From positions 16,807,952-16,871,951 of the forward strand of contig QXEO01000247.1 of the NCBI GenBank assembly GCA_007115705.1: 64,000 bases of DNA. Direction: 5' to 3'. Position numbers and translations under genes: made by a program. Positions 11,809 to 22,842 of this stretch are shown here, piece by piece (the stretch's first letter is position 1; every line of letters starts with the position of its first letter). A model generated the notes under the pieces. The model had not been told where the DNA came from, ran no database searches, and worked only from the letters and a program-made list of their open reading frames with translations. The stretch is from Dactylis glomerata (Eukaryota; Streptophyta; Magnoliopsida; Poales; Poaceae).

Positions 11809-11826
11809 TCCCCGGCAACGGCGCTA
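11809..11826 (-). other. Element C primer-binding site
   Basis: The plus strand reads TCCCCGGCAACGGCGCTA, one mismatch from the tRNA-Asp 3' end (CTA instead of CCA). It lies ten bases from the LTR. Confidence 0.8.
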
Positions 11827-11836
11827 GAAAAATAGC

Positions 11837-13428
11837 TGCTACTCCAAGTTGATGTGGGAGCAAACTGTCCTTGTGCGTGGTGAATAACCAGCCCGTTGGG
11901 AACCCCAAGAGGAAGGTATGATGAGTGTAGCAGCAAGTTTTCCCTCAATTAAGAAACCAAGGTTTATCGAACAGGAGAAGGGAGACGATGATGACTGGAG
12001 GTGTTGTGGGACCTGCACACACACAAACAAGTACTTTGTTCCAAACTTGCGATGAGGTTGTCAATCTCACCGGTTTGCTTGAAACAAAGGTTATGAGTGT
12101 ATCGAGTGGAAAACAGTAGTAATGTGCGAGTAAAGTAAACAGTGCGGGAAAAGTAAATAGGTGATAGCAATATGATTAAAATAGGACCGGGGTCCACAGT
12201 TCACTAGTGGTGTCTCTCCATAGATAAAATAACATGCTGGGTAAACAAATTACAGTTGGGCAATTGATAGAATAAAGATAACGTGATATGTCAAGAAGAT
12301 CACTATGCGATTTACTCTGGGCATTACAACAAAATACATAGACCGCCATCCAACTGCATCTATGACTAATAATCCACTCCCGGGGATATCATCCGAACAC
12401 CCTAGAAGTATTAAGTTGCCAACAACAGATAATTGCATTAAGCAAAGTGTGTAATGTAAACAAAGCATATGCCCTTGAGCATATGAATGTTGTTTTCTCC
12501 CTAGTAGCAACAGCACATCTACCACCTTAGAGGTTTCTGTCGCTCCCCCAGGTGAAATAGAGACATGAACCCACTATCGAGCATAAATACCCCCTCTTGG
12601 AGTCACTAGCAACTACTCGGCCAAGATAGCTACTAACAACGGAGAGCATGCAAGATCATAAACAACATAGAGATAACAAAAGATATAATTCAGTACAACA
12701 ACTTAATCATAAACACCAATATTCATCGGATCCCAGCAAACCAACATCATAGAATTACATAACGGTGATCTCAATCATGTAGGGCACTCATGAGATCTAA
12801 ACATGAAGCACATGGTGGAGAAGATAACCATCTAGCTACTGCTATGGACCCATAGTCCAAGGTAGACTACTCACTCATCGCTCCGGAGGCAAGCATGGCG
12901 ATGAAGAAGACCTCCGGTGGCGATTCCCCTCTCCGGCAGGGTGCCGGGAAGAGCTTCTGGACCCTCCCGATCTTCGGGTCGACGGCGGCGGTGGATCGCG
13001 ATGTATTCTGGAAAACTGATCGGGGCCTTAGGTTTTTCTCGTCGGGGGGTCTTTATAGGCGAAGGGGCGATGTCAGAGGAGGGACCAGGCCCCCTCACAC
13101 AGGGGTGGCGCGGCCAGGGGCCTGGCCGCGCCGCCTATGCGTGTGGGGCCCACGTGGCCCTCCTCCGTCTCTTCTTCGGATGTCTGGAAGCTTCCCCGTG
13201 ATATAAGTCTTCAGGAACTTGTTTCATCCAATTCCGAGAATATTTCCTGTGTATCACTTCTGAAACACAAAAACAGCAGAAAACAGGAAACTGGCACTGT
13301 GGCACTTCGTTAATAGGTTAGTTCCGGAAAATGTATAAAAGTGCCACTAAGTGTAACGAAACAATAGGCAAATGGTGTAAAAACAAGCATGGAGCATCAA
13401 AAATTATAGATACGTTTGAGACGTATCA
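11837..13428 (-). repeat. Element C 5' LTR
   Basis: Complete, 1592 bp, with TG at the left and CA at the right on the plus strand. Its last ~55 bp next to the primer-binding site (11837-11895) differ from the LTR ends of J, A, B and D, though the rest is close to identical in layout. Confidence 0.88.
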
Positions 13429-13451
13429 GTGGCAGAAGAGTTCTTGGCCAT
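13429..13451 (-). pseudogene. Truncated antisense reading frame start in F
   Basis: On the minus strand an ATG (13449-13451) opens MAKNSSA... and is cut at once by the C border. Upstream lies a GC-rich 150-bp leader and a TATA-like TTATATAA at 13596-13603. This looks like the start of an antisense gene carried by the F family. Only about seven codons remain, so the product is unknown. Confidence 0.3.
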
Positions 13452-13595
13452 GGTGTTCTTGGTGGCTAGGTGCTTCACGCGCATCTATCGCACCGCACTT
13501 GGGGGCTATGCACGAACAGAAAAAGGAGCAGAGATCGGCAATGGAGGCAGCGGAGGGAACGAACTGGTAAACAGTAAAATCCTCCACTACGCCCC

Positions 13596-13603
13596 TTATA
13601 TAA
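13596..13603 (-). promoter_or_regulatory. TATA-like box for the antisense frame in F
   Basis: TTATATAA (read on minus) is followed by about 145 bp and the ATG above. Placement is plausible for a plant core promoter; no transcript evidence exists here. Confidence 0.3.
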
Positions 13604-13968
13604 CTTCTGGGAGAAGGATCGTGGGCTGAGACGTGGCGCAAAGAGCAGAAACGGCAGCCCACTAACGGTCAACAATCACGAGAATTACAGTGCTGCCCAT
13701 CAAACGGTTCGCACTCATACAGAGTGACGTGTTCATTGACGTCATAAAAAAAGATGATATAAGAAAGAAGAAGGATGGCGCCGACAGGTACAAAATTTAT
13801 AAACAAGATTATATATGAAGGATTTTCAATTATGGCCTTAGGGGCTACTATTATCAAAGATATTGAAAGTATCTCGAGTTGAAGTATGGTGGACAGTATT
13901 ATATTTGAGCCTATACTTGAAAAAAAACTTTTTCGACTATAGCCTGGGGGCTACTCCCATCGGGAGCG

Positions 13969-13973
13969 CTGAG
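13969..13973. repeat. Left target-site duplication of J (CTGAG)
   Basis: CTGAG is repeated exactly at 20876-20880 on the other side of J. Confidence 0.92.
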
Positions 13974-15565
13974 TGATGCTCCAAGTGAATGTGGCTACAG
14001 ACTGTCCTTGTGCGTGGTGAATAACCAGCCCGTTGTGAACCCCAAGAGGAAGGTATGATGAGTGCAGCAGCAAGTTTTCCCTCAGTTTAAGAAACTAAGG
14101 TTTATCGAACAGTAGAGGAGAGACAATGATGACTGAAGGTGTTGTGGAACCTGCACACACACAAACAAATACTTTGTTCCCAACTTGCGATGAGGTTGTC
14201 AATCTCACCGGTTTGCTTGAAACAAAGGTTATGAGTGTATCGAGTGGAAAATAGTAGAGTATGCGAGTAAAGTAAACAGTGCGGGAAAAGTAAACAGGTG
14301 ATTGCAATATGATTAAAATAGGACCGGGGTCCACAGCTCACTAGTGGTGTCTCTCCATAAATAACATAACATGCTGGGTAAACAAATTACAGTTGGGCAA
14401 TTGATAGAATAAAGATAACGTGATATGTCAAGAAGATCACTATGAGATTCACTCTGGGCATTACAACAAAATACATAGACCGCCATCCAACTGCATCTAT
14501 GACTAATAATCCACTCCCGGGGATATCATCCGAACACCCTAGAAGTATTAAGTTGCGAGCAACAGATAATTGCATTAAGCAAAGTGTGTAATGTAAACAA
14601 AGCATATGCCCTTGAGCATATGAATGTTATTTTCTCCCTAGTAGCAACAGCACATCTACCACCTTAGAGGTTTCTGTCACTCCCCCAGGTGAAATAGAGA
14701 CATGAACCCACTATCGAGCATAAATACCCCCTCTTGGAGTCACTAGCAACTACTCGGCCAAGATAGCTACTAACAACGAAGAGCATGCAAGATCATAAAC
14801 AACATAGAGATAACAAAAGATATAATTCAGTACAGCAACTTAATCATAAACACCAATATTCATCGGATCCCAACAAACCAACATCATAGAATTACATAAT
14901 GGTGATCTCAATCATGTAGGGCAGCTCATGAGATCTAAACATGAAGCACATGGTGGAGAAGACAACCATCTAGCTACTGCTATGGACCCATAGTCCAAGG
15001 TAGACTACTCACTCATCGCTCCGAAGGCAAGCATGGCGATGAAAGAGACCTCCGGTGGCGATTCCCCTCTCCGGCAGGGTGCCGGGAAGAGCTTCTGGAC
15101 CCTCCCGATCTTTGGGTCGATGGCGGCAGCGTATCGCGATGTGTTCTGGAAATCTGATCGGGTCCTTAGGTTTTTCTCGTCGGGGGGTACTTATAGGCGA
15201 AGGGGCGTCGTCAGAGGTGGAGCCAGGCTCCCTCACACAGGGGTGGCGCGGCCAGGGGCCAGGCCGCGCCGCCCCTTGTGTGGGGCCCTGGTGGCCCCTC
15301 TCCGTCTCTCCTTCGGATGTCTGGAAGCTTCCGGGAAAAATAAGACTTCGGGAACTTGTTTTGTCCAATTCCGAGAATATTTCCTGTGTATCACTTCTGA
15401 AACACAAAAACAGCAGAAAACAGGAAACTGGCACTGTGGCGCTTCGTTAATAGGTTAGTTCCGGAAAATGCATAAAAGTGCCACTAAGTGTAACGAAACA
15501 ATAGGCAAATGGTGTAAAAACAAGAATGGAGCATCAAAAATTATAGATACGTTTGAGACGTATCA
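13974..15565 (-). repeat. Element J 3' LTR
   Basis: Complete, 1592 bp, same length as the 5' LTR. It is followed at its right by the polypurine tract. Opposed 141-codon ORFs in its GC-rich part (15009-15434 and 15033-15458) mirror each other and are not credible genes. Confidence 0.92.
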
Positions 15566-15580
15566 AGCATCCCCAAGCTT
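15566..15580 (-). other. Element J polypurine tract
   Basis: AAGCTTGGGGATGCT on the minus strand, directly at the LTR border. Confidence 0.75.
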
Positions 15581-18503
15581 AACTCCTGCTTGTCCTCGAG
15601 TAGGTAAGTGATAACAAAAGAATAATTTTTGAGGTGACATGCACCTACACAATCTTGATCATATATGTAAGCATTGGTGAGCTGGGATCAATAGAACTTA
15701 AAACATGGGCATGAAAGATATAATCATGACAATAAGAAACTTAGCAACCATGTTGTAAACATGTAAATGAACACAAACAAAAGATCATGATAATGAAACA
15801 ATGAAAGTCAAACGTGTGTTCAAATCATAAGGAAAAACATACAAAAGGTTTTCAGCTTGTCCTTCAAAGAGAGCAAAACATAAATGGATAGGACACCTCA
15901 AAGTTTAAGAGGGCGACTAGATACAAATAATTTAAGAACAAGTGAAACCAACAATATGAGTCAATCAATGAACTTTTGGACAATGCATATCACACTAAGA
16001 ATGACAACTATGCTCTCTTAATGGTGCATAAAGAAAGAAGGTGGTGACTCAACATAAAAGTAAAAGAAAGGCCCTTCGCAGAGGGAAGCAGTGATTGCAA
16101 GTTTTATAACCTTCAAAAATTATGGTACTGACCGGCTTTGAGCTCTCATTGCCCCCATCATAAGCATCTTGAATGGTTAAAGTTAATGCGAGAACAATTA
16201 TGATGCATATGCTTGACAAATCATAAGTTGAAAACCTCGTGCCCCGTGAATACGAGTACCCAAACCTCATGCTACTTTACTTAGAGTCCCAAGCAAGGCT
16301 CTTGTCATTGTAAATATATGCATATCATTGAGAACCGCCAATGGGGTACCTCCGTGCCCGATGACATGGAACAAGCCCACACCAAAATGACAGGACAAGC
16401 AGACAATGAACACCTCGACATCTCTTTTATTTGCTATATTGTTTAGCTTTTTATTATGAGATGCGTCGTCGAATGTTCACCATGGGTATGCTGCAAATTT
16501 CCACCATGAATTATGCATGGCTTAGATTGGCGGCCCGGCGTTTCCCTAACACATATAAAAACTCCATGATCCTCACAAGATTCCCAATTCATTTCACACC
16601 GCGGGCATCCATAAACAAAAGATCACGATATCAACTCAAATAGAAGTGCAATGTTGAAAGCTTGCCCCATGACAGCATGGCTGGGCTAGAATCCAACTTA
16701 CAACTTGCAAGCATAACAACTCAACATAAAAGACCACAATGTCAAATTTTTAAGAACAGAAAAAAGTAAAGTGTGCCTTCCGGTTCGTGAGAGCTTTACT
16801 GACCGAATTTCGCATAACACTGGTAAAAGTTTAATTTGAAGAGAAAATAAAAGCAAGTCAAATTTACTTGGAATAGCAAATTGCTAGTAGGTATGTATGG
16901 TGGACACTTTGGAAAACTTTGGCTTTTAGGAGTTGGATGCACGAGTAGAGCTCATACTCAGTACAAGGCGAGGGCTAGCAAAAGACTGGGAGCGACCAAC
17001 TAAGAGAGCAATAATGGCCATAATCATGCAAAGCGACAAAGCGACATTAAAAGAAGCATAAGATGGCATCAAAAGTCAAAAACTAAATGATCATGAAGGC
17101 TATTGGCAACTTTGTAAGAGTCTAACATGTGTGAGCATGCGCCAAGTCAACCCAAATAAAGCATCAAGGAGAAAACCAAAATAATGCTTCCATACAATAA
17201 AAACAACGCATGATTTTTTCAAAGGCTCATTAAGCAATCTCAGTTATTTGAGACAAGTCATGCTACAGCAAAACCACTAAGCATACTATCAAAAAGACAT
17301 CAAGCCTGACATGAAAAAGTCTAAGCCGCAGTCTACACAAGCTCCTTCTTGTACCACTATTTTGCAGAAAGCTTTTTCTCTTTTCCAGCACCATTTGAAA
17401 TTTTTATAAACACCTCTTTTGATGAAAACCAATAAAGATCAGAGGCAAAAATACACCTTGATAAAAAGATATGACAAGATCTGAATACAAATCAAGGCGA
17501 AAACGAAAACCAAAAGCAGTAGCAGAAAAAGTAGAACGCACGATTTTTAATAAGAGTGAAAACTAGAGCGTTCTTTGCAAATGAAAACGAGTACATCTCC
17601 TCCAAAGGAAATTTGTTGGGGTCCAACCATTTATTGCAGCAAACAAATAAACTAAACCAACTAAGAAAACTAAAACAACTGACGCTCCAAGAAAAACACA
17701 TAGTGCATGAAGCAATAAAAATATAGTGTTTTGAAAGGTGACCTGATTTTGGCCGATGAAGAATGGGTGCCTCGGGGGCATCCCCAAGCTTTGACGCTTG
17801 TACTTCTTGGATATTTCTTGGGGTGATGCATGCGCATCCCCAAGCTTGAGCTTTTGTCCATTCTTCAACTCATCTCATCATTCTCCAATCCCTACACTTG
17901 AAAACTTCCTTCATACAAAACTAAACACAATTCTATTAGCAACATTAGTGTAAGCATAAAATATATTCAACCTCTTTTAGCTTCAGGTTTCAACTCAAAA
18001 CCACCACATATATAGCAAATACTACTGTAGCAACTCCCCAAAAAGTTCCATGATAAAAAAGAACTCAAAAGAAAGCGATAAAGTGGCAAAAACAAATATT
18101 GGCAGAAATCTGTCAAAACTGAACAGCTGACAGAGGACGAATTTTTGAGGGATTTTCTGTTGCTCAAATCAAAAAGTGTTCAACTAAGAAAAGTTTGGAT
18201 ATAACCTGGGGCATATGCACAAGAAATCGCAGGTCCAAAAGATAAACAGAGAATGTTCACGAATTTTTACGGTGCAGCACCGAAAACAGTTTCAGGACAG
18301 CAACATCCCCAAATCTTTACCTCACTCAAATTAGAGGCTTCTCTTGGCACAAAAACGAAATAAACAAGATAAGGAGCGGTCATTACCGTAGTAATGACTT
18401 CCAAGACTCAAATAAAAGAAAAAGTACTGAAAAGAAAACATTGGGTTATCTCCCAAGAGTGCTTTTCTTTAACGCCTTTGAGCTAGGCGCGGAAAAGTGC
18501 GAA
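15581..18503 (-). other. Element J 3' untranslated region
   Basis: About 2.9 kb and close to that of element C along its whole length, although the coding regions of C and J are unrelated. The stem-loop is intact at 18441-18456. The 101-codon frame seen in C is open at 17563-17868. Confidence 0.78.
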
Positions 18504-19091
18504 TCAAGTACCTTCAGAAGAAGCATTAAGATCAACAGAAGAGGTCTTGTCAATAAGGCATTGTATTTCATCCACATAAGTTTTTGAAAACCCTTTGTGA
18601 TCATGCTTTGGTACACTATTCTCATCAAAAAGATTTTCAGGACAAATCCAACTGGAATTCTTTTCCCAAGCATCATGAATTCCTATAAGTTCATAAGGTA
18701 TTGGTACTTTAAAATCATCGGGCATACCAACCTTAACAGGCGAGCCAAGCTTATTAAACTTCTTAAAAACTTTCCTAGCCTCAATTGCAACATCTCTAAA
18801 TTCTGTGCGCAAGGTTTCTAAGATAAAAGCTTTCTTTTCGGGATCCTCCATTTCATGAAGCTTAAGGAACATGTATTGCATAGAAGAATTAAGACTAGCA
18901 AACCTAGCTTCTAACATGTGAACTAAATGAGCAGAAGCAACTTCATAGCTAGGAGCTAACTCAACCAAAGACTTTTCCTCAACTTCCTTATGCATACTAA
19001 TGTGATTAAAAAACTCCTCAATGTTACTTTTGCCAATAATCGAACCACTACCTACTAAGAGGTCCTCCAGAACGAACTTAGGGAACAGCAT
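18504..19091 (-). CDS. 195-aa protein of element J, function unknown
   Basis: The ATG (MLFPKFVLED...) lies 165 bp after the primer-binding site, at the same place where gag starts in sister elements. The frame is uninterrupted to the stop. The protein is soluble and largely helical in character: a long charged middle part (about residues 35-120, with HMLEARFASLNSSMQYMFLKLHEMEDPEKKAFILE) could form a helical bundle. There is no zinc knuckle, protease motif or polymerase motif. I do not recognise the family. It ends LNASSEGT, close to the ASSLDIT end of gag-protease, so the cassette joins the chassis within the last few codons. It could be a diverged gag-like or accessory protein. Confidence 0.7.
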   Translation of the reverse strand: MLFPKFVLEDLLVGSGSIIGKSNIEEFFNHISMHKEVEEKSLVELAPSYEVASAHLVHMLEARFASLNSSMQYMFLKLHEMEDPEKKAFILETLRTEFRDVAIEARKVFKKFNKLGSPVKVGMPDDFKVPIPYELIGIHDAWEKNSSWICPENLFDENSVPKHDHKGFSKTYVDEIQCLIDKTSSVDLNASSEGT

Positions 19092-19255
19092 GATAAACTA
19101 AAGTAAAGAAATAACAACTACCAAGGATTCTAATTTTTTTTTGGGTTTTTGATATAAAAAGCAATGCAGGTAAAATAAAATAAAGTAAAGCAAAACAAAT
19201 AACAAAGTAAAGAATGTGTGTGCGAAGAACTCCCCTCGCAGAAGTCTTCTCTTCC

Positions 19256-19273
19256 TCCCCGGCAACGGCGCCA
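19256..19273 (-). other. Element J primer-binding site
   Basis: TCCCCGGCAACGGCGCCA on the plus strand, a perfect 18-base match to the expected tRNA-Asp 3' end. Confidence 0.88.
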
Positions 19274-19283
19274 GAAAAATAGC

Positions 19284-20875
19284 TGATGCTCCAAGTGAAT
19301 GTGGCTACAGACTATCCTTGTGCGTGGTGAATAACCAGCCCGTTGGGAACCCCAAGAGGAAGGTATGATGAGTGCAGCAGCAAGTTTTCCCTCAGTTTAA
19401 GAAACCAAGGTTTATCGAACAGGAGAGGAGAGATAATGACGACTGAAGGTGTTGTGGAACCTGCACACACACAAACAAATACTTTGTTCCCAACTTGTGA
19501 TGACGTTGTCAATCTCACCGGTTTGCTTGAAACAAAGGTTATGAGTGTATCGAGTGGAAAACAGTAGAGTATGCGAGTAAAGTAAACAGTGCAGGAAAAG
19601 TAAACAGGTGATTGCAATATGATTAAAATAGGACCAGGGTCCACAGTTCACTAGTGGTGTCTCCATAAATAACATAACATGCTGGGTAAACAAATTACAG
19701 TTGGGCAATTGATAGAATAAAGATAACGTGATATGTCAAGAAGATCACTATGAGATTCACTCTGGGCATTACAACAAAATACATATACCGCCATCCAACT
19801 ACATCTATGACTAATAATCCACTCCCGGGGATATCATCCGAACACCCTAGAAGTATTAAGTTGCGAGCAACAGATAATTGCATTAAGCAAAGTGTGTAAT
19901 GTAAACAAAGCATATGCCCTTGAGCATATGAATGTTGTTTTCTCCCTAGTAGCAACAGCACATCTACCACCTTAGAGGTTTCTGTCACTCCCCCAGGTGA
20001 AATAGAGACATGAACCCACTATCGAGCATAAATACCCCCTCTTGGAGTCACTAGCAACTACTCGGCCAAGATAGCTACTAATAACGGAAAGCATGCAAGA
20101 TCATAAACAACATAGAGATAACAAAAGATATAATTCAGTACAGCAACTTAATCATAAACACCAATATTCATCGGATCCCAACAAACCAATATCATAGAAT
20201 TACATAACGGTGATCTCAATCATGTAGGGCAGCTCATGAGATCTAAACATGAAGCACATGGTGGAGAAGACAACCATCTAGCTACTGCTATGGACCCATA
20301 GTCCAAGGTAGACTACTCACTCATCGCTCCGGAGGCAAGCATGGCGATGAAAAAGACCTCCGGTGGCGATTCCCCTCTCCGGCAGGGTGCCGGGAAGAGC
20401 TTCTGGACCCTCCCGATCTTCGGGTCGACGGCGGCGGCGTATCGCGATGTGTTCTGGAAATCTGATCGGGTCCTTAGGTTTTTCTCGTCGGGGGGGTACT
20501 TATAGGCGAAGGGGCGTCGTCAGAGGTGGAGCCAGGCTCCCTCACACAGGGGTGGTGCGGCCAGGGGCCAGGCCGCGCCGCCCCCTTGTGTGGGGCCCTG
20601 GTGGCCCCTCTCCGTCTCTCCTTCGGATGTCTGGAAGCTTCCGGGAAAAATAAGACTTCAGGAACTTGTTTCGTCCAATTCCGAGAATATTTCCTGTGTA
20701 TCACTTCTGAAACACAAAAACAGCAGAAAACAGGAAACTGGCACTGTGGCGCTTCGTTAATAGGTTAGTTCCGGAAAATGCATAAAAGTGCCACTAAGTG
20801 TAACGAAACAATAGGCAAATGGTGTAAAAACAAGCATGGAGCATCAAAAGTTATAGATACGTTTGAGACGTATCA
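19284..20875 (-). repeat. Element J 5' LTR
   Basis: Complete, 1592 bp, TG...CA. A TATA box (TATAAGT, minus) lies at 20498-20504. It ends next to the CTGAG duplication. Confidence 0.92.
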
Positions 20876-20880
20876 CTGAG
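20876..20880. repeat. Right target-site duplication of J (CTGAG)
   Basis: Exact repeat of 13969-13973. Confidence 0.92.
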
Positions 20881-21823
20881 CGTGCACCCAACGATATTTA
20901 TAGGTAAAGCATCGTGTAGAAGCGTTACTCCCATCGGGAGCGAGTTCTATGCTTGTTGAAACCCGAATATTTTCAGTCGAAATTTGACTGCGACATAAGA
21001 TTCTCGAGTTATGTTATCGCAACATAACTCGAATGCCGTGACTTGTCACGAAGGTAAGACCCCGGGATCCGTCCTGTGTGGCCTGGTATACGCACATGGA
21101 TGCGCTTTGCTGGTATATATCCGTGTCTATGACGCGAAGAAAATCCTGCTGGACGCACTGGGTACCCTGAGAATCACTGGGATTCATTCTTTGTAAGTCC
21201 TAAATGCGGCAAAAGAATGGGTTTGACCGGTATCCCGAATTCAAGTCCAAGGGGATTGAATTTGAAGTAGGTGACAAGTATCTGTTCCGGCAGTTAACTG
21301 ACCTCTTGATCCGTCAGAGTTGTCAGGCTTGTTCATCAAAACCCCTTGCGAAAGAATATCATGAAAATAAGTCGAAAGACCAAGTTGAAGATTTGAAGAT
21401 AAGAAGAAAGTCGAAGAATTGATCAAGTCGAAGATTTGAAGATTAGAGATTCAACCCGAATCTACAATTCTGGAAGAATCTCAGGGGCTACTGACAAGGG
21501 TATAGCTAATAGATCCCGTTAGTTGAGTACCCCTGAGGCCCGATAAGCTAGGCCCAATTGTAATGATAGTCAAATACGAGTTCTTACCGTATGTCGATAT
21601 TGTAATCTATATCGGACCCTACCCGATCCTCGAGACCTGGCCATCTATATATAGGGGCCAGGAGGGGACGGTGTAGGCCAGATTGAAAGCAAGCCAGGTT
21701 AAACACCCAAGTTTACTTTTGACGCATACCTATTTCAACTAACTTTACCTTCGAGTTCATCTGACGCCCTATCTCCCCGATCCTAAGTCCTTCATCTAGG
21801 ACATTTGCCGAGTTAACCCCTCG
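20881..21823 (+). mobile_element. Sequence F, right part: LTR end of an unrelated Gypsy-like family
   Basis: It continues F after J. It contains a strong TATA box (21646-21653, ctatatatagggg) about 180 bp before its end, as in an LTR, and ends ...ttaacccctcgtca. This looks like an LTR CA terminus, but no primer-binding site follows; instead the last 127 bp of H's 5' LTR begin. F may therefore be a solo LTR or a truncated element. No protein motif was found in it. Confidence 0.55.
21646..21653 (+). promoter_or_regulatory. TATA box in F LTR
   Basis: TATATATA in a GC-rich setting (catctatatataggggcc), at the expected distance from the presumed LTR end. Confidence 0.5.
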
Positions 21824-21825
21824 TC

Positions 21826-21952
21826 ACTTGGTTTCTTAACTAAGGGAAAACTAGCTGCTATACTCATCATACCTTCCTCTTGGGGTTCCCAACGGGCTGG
21901 TTATTCACCAAGCACAAGGACCATCTGCTCCCACGTCAACTTGGCACCAGCA
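21826..21952 (+). repeat. Element H 5' LTR, last part
   Basis: It matches the end of H's 3' LTR (about 27233-27359), from 'cttggtttcttaac' to the terminal CAGCA. The border with F is near 21824-21826. Confidence 0.8.
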
Positions 21953-21962
21953 GCTTCTTTGC

Positions 21963-21980
21963 TGGCGCCATTGCCGGGGA
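21963..21980 (+). other. Element H primer-binding site
   Basis: TGGCGCCATTGCCGGGGA, one G-to-A mismatch from the tRNA-Asp complement, ten bases after the LTR. Confidence 0.82.
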
Positions 21981-22146
21981 GGAAGAGAAGACTTATGTGA
22001 GGGGAGTTTTTCGCACACACATCCTTTACTTTGTTATTGTTTTGCTTTACTTTATTTATTTTACCTGCATTGCTTTTTATCAAAAACCCAAAAAAATTAG
22101 AATCCTTGGTAGTTGTTTTTACTTATCTGCTTTTAGTTTTGTTAAA

Positions 22147-22842
22147 ATGAGTAATCCTGAAGTAGAAGTTCGTAGTTTTAAGCAACAAGGGAGAGAAAGT
22201 TTAAAAGATGCTTGGTACCGTATTAACAATGCTCATCATAGGTGTACCAAAAAGCACTCTACCACGATCCTCCTTAGAAATTTTTATATTGGTATATCCA
22301 GTTGGAATAGGTATGTTCTTGATACTCTTACAGGAGGTAATTTTCTGGGTACTCCCGCTGGAGAAGCATGCACTATAATTGAAAGTTTAGTGGGAATACC
22401 ACCTATTCATGTTGCTAAAACCGAGACCACCTTGGAGGAGGTGGTAGAAAAGCTCAGCTCTTTAGAGAAAAGTTTGCCGAGTATCCTAGAAAATGCTAGC
22501 CGCGTTAGTGAATTAATAGAAAACATTGGTGAGAGAATTACCATTTTAGAGGCTAGCACTACTCATGACAATCAAAACTTAAGGATTGGTAAACTAGAGG
22601 AGTCTATAGAAACTCTTAGCTTAATCTTCTCTTCTCTTAAATTTAAGAAAGAGAAAGTGTTTGTTGGAAAAGAGCAAAAATTTATGTATGTTCCCAAGGT
22701 TTCTGCGCTTAAATCTCAACATGTTCTTAAAATTGGTAAGACTCTTAGTTCTACTAAGGGTGACTTGCAGGTTGAATCATCTTCGGGAACCTTCAAAGAG
22801 CCTACTGAGGTAATTAGCGCTTCATCTATTGATATTACTTGA
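22147..22842 (+). CDS. Compact gag-like protein of element H (231 aa)
   Basis: I place the start at MSNPEVEVRSF, where gag starts in other copies; the frame is open further upstream only through leader sequence. Residues about 10-85 (QQGRESLKDAWYRINNAHHR...LLRNFYIGISSWNRYVLDTLTGGNF) look like the C-terminal half of a retrotransposon gag core, corresponding to the AWERMKSM...NFYAGL part of B. Residues about 95-180 are Leu/Glu/Ser-rich heptad-like sequence (EEVVEKLSSLEKSLPSILE, SELIENIGERITILE) and probably coiled coil. There is no zinc knuckle or protease. It ends ISASSIDIT, sharing the terminus of gag-protease. The frame is intact. It may be an assembly-competent or interfering gag fragment, which is inference. 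Confidence 0.72.
   Translation: MSNPEVEVRSFKQQGRESLKDAWYRINNAHHRCTKKHSTTILLRNFYIGISSWNRYVLDTLTGGNFLGTPAGEACTIIESLVGIPPIHVAKTETTLEEVVEKLSSLEKSLPSILENASRVSELIENIGERITILEASTTHDNQNLRIGKLEESIETLSLIFSSLKFKKEKVFVGKEQKFMYVPKVSALKSQHVLKIGKTLSSTKGDLQVESSSGTFKEPTEVISASSIDIT

Larger units (their letters stand above)
6018..13428 (-). mobile_element. Element C: gag-protease retrotransposon, 3' LTR truncated
   Basis: On the minus strand it has a complete 5' LTR (11837-13428), primer-binding site, gag-protease, 3' untranslated region, polypurine tract, and only the first 623 bp of its 3' LTR (6018-6640). The rest of the 3' LTR was lost at the junction with H, so no TSD can be checked. The right flank begins GTGGC. 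Confidence 0.82.
13429..13973. mobile_element. Sequence F, left part: LTR/3' region of an unrelated Gypsy-like family
   Basis: It has no similarity to the chassis of the other elements. Removing J and one CTGAG copy joins it to 20881 as one continuous sequence (gggagcgctgagcgtgcaccc). The phrase 'gggggctactcccatcgggagcgc' is familiar to me from large Triticeae Gypsy LTRs, which is memory rather than proof. The left border is cut by element C. The orientation is inferred as plus from the LTR-like right end at 21823. Confidence 0.55.
13974..20875 (-). mobile_element. Element J: complete small LTR retrotransposon with a novel 195-aa ORF
   Basis: J has two 1592-bp LTRs of exactly equal length, a perfect primer-binding site, a polypurine tract and a 5-bp TSD, so it is structurally complete at 6902 bp. 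Its internal region is only 3.7 kb and encodes a single short protein unrelated to gag-protease. Equal LTR length and few visible differences suggest it is among the younger insertions here. It interrupts F. Confidence 0.92.

Noticed and set aside
11514..11948. ORF reading through leader, primer site and LTR end upstream of gag
   Set aside because: It crosses the LTR border and uses the gag start region in another frame; no coding support.
15009..15458. Opposed 141-codon ORFs in the J LTR and their counterparts in every other LTR
   Set aside because: They mirror each other on both strands, lie in the GC-rich transcribed part of the LTR, and change frame between copies; they are composition effects.
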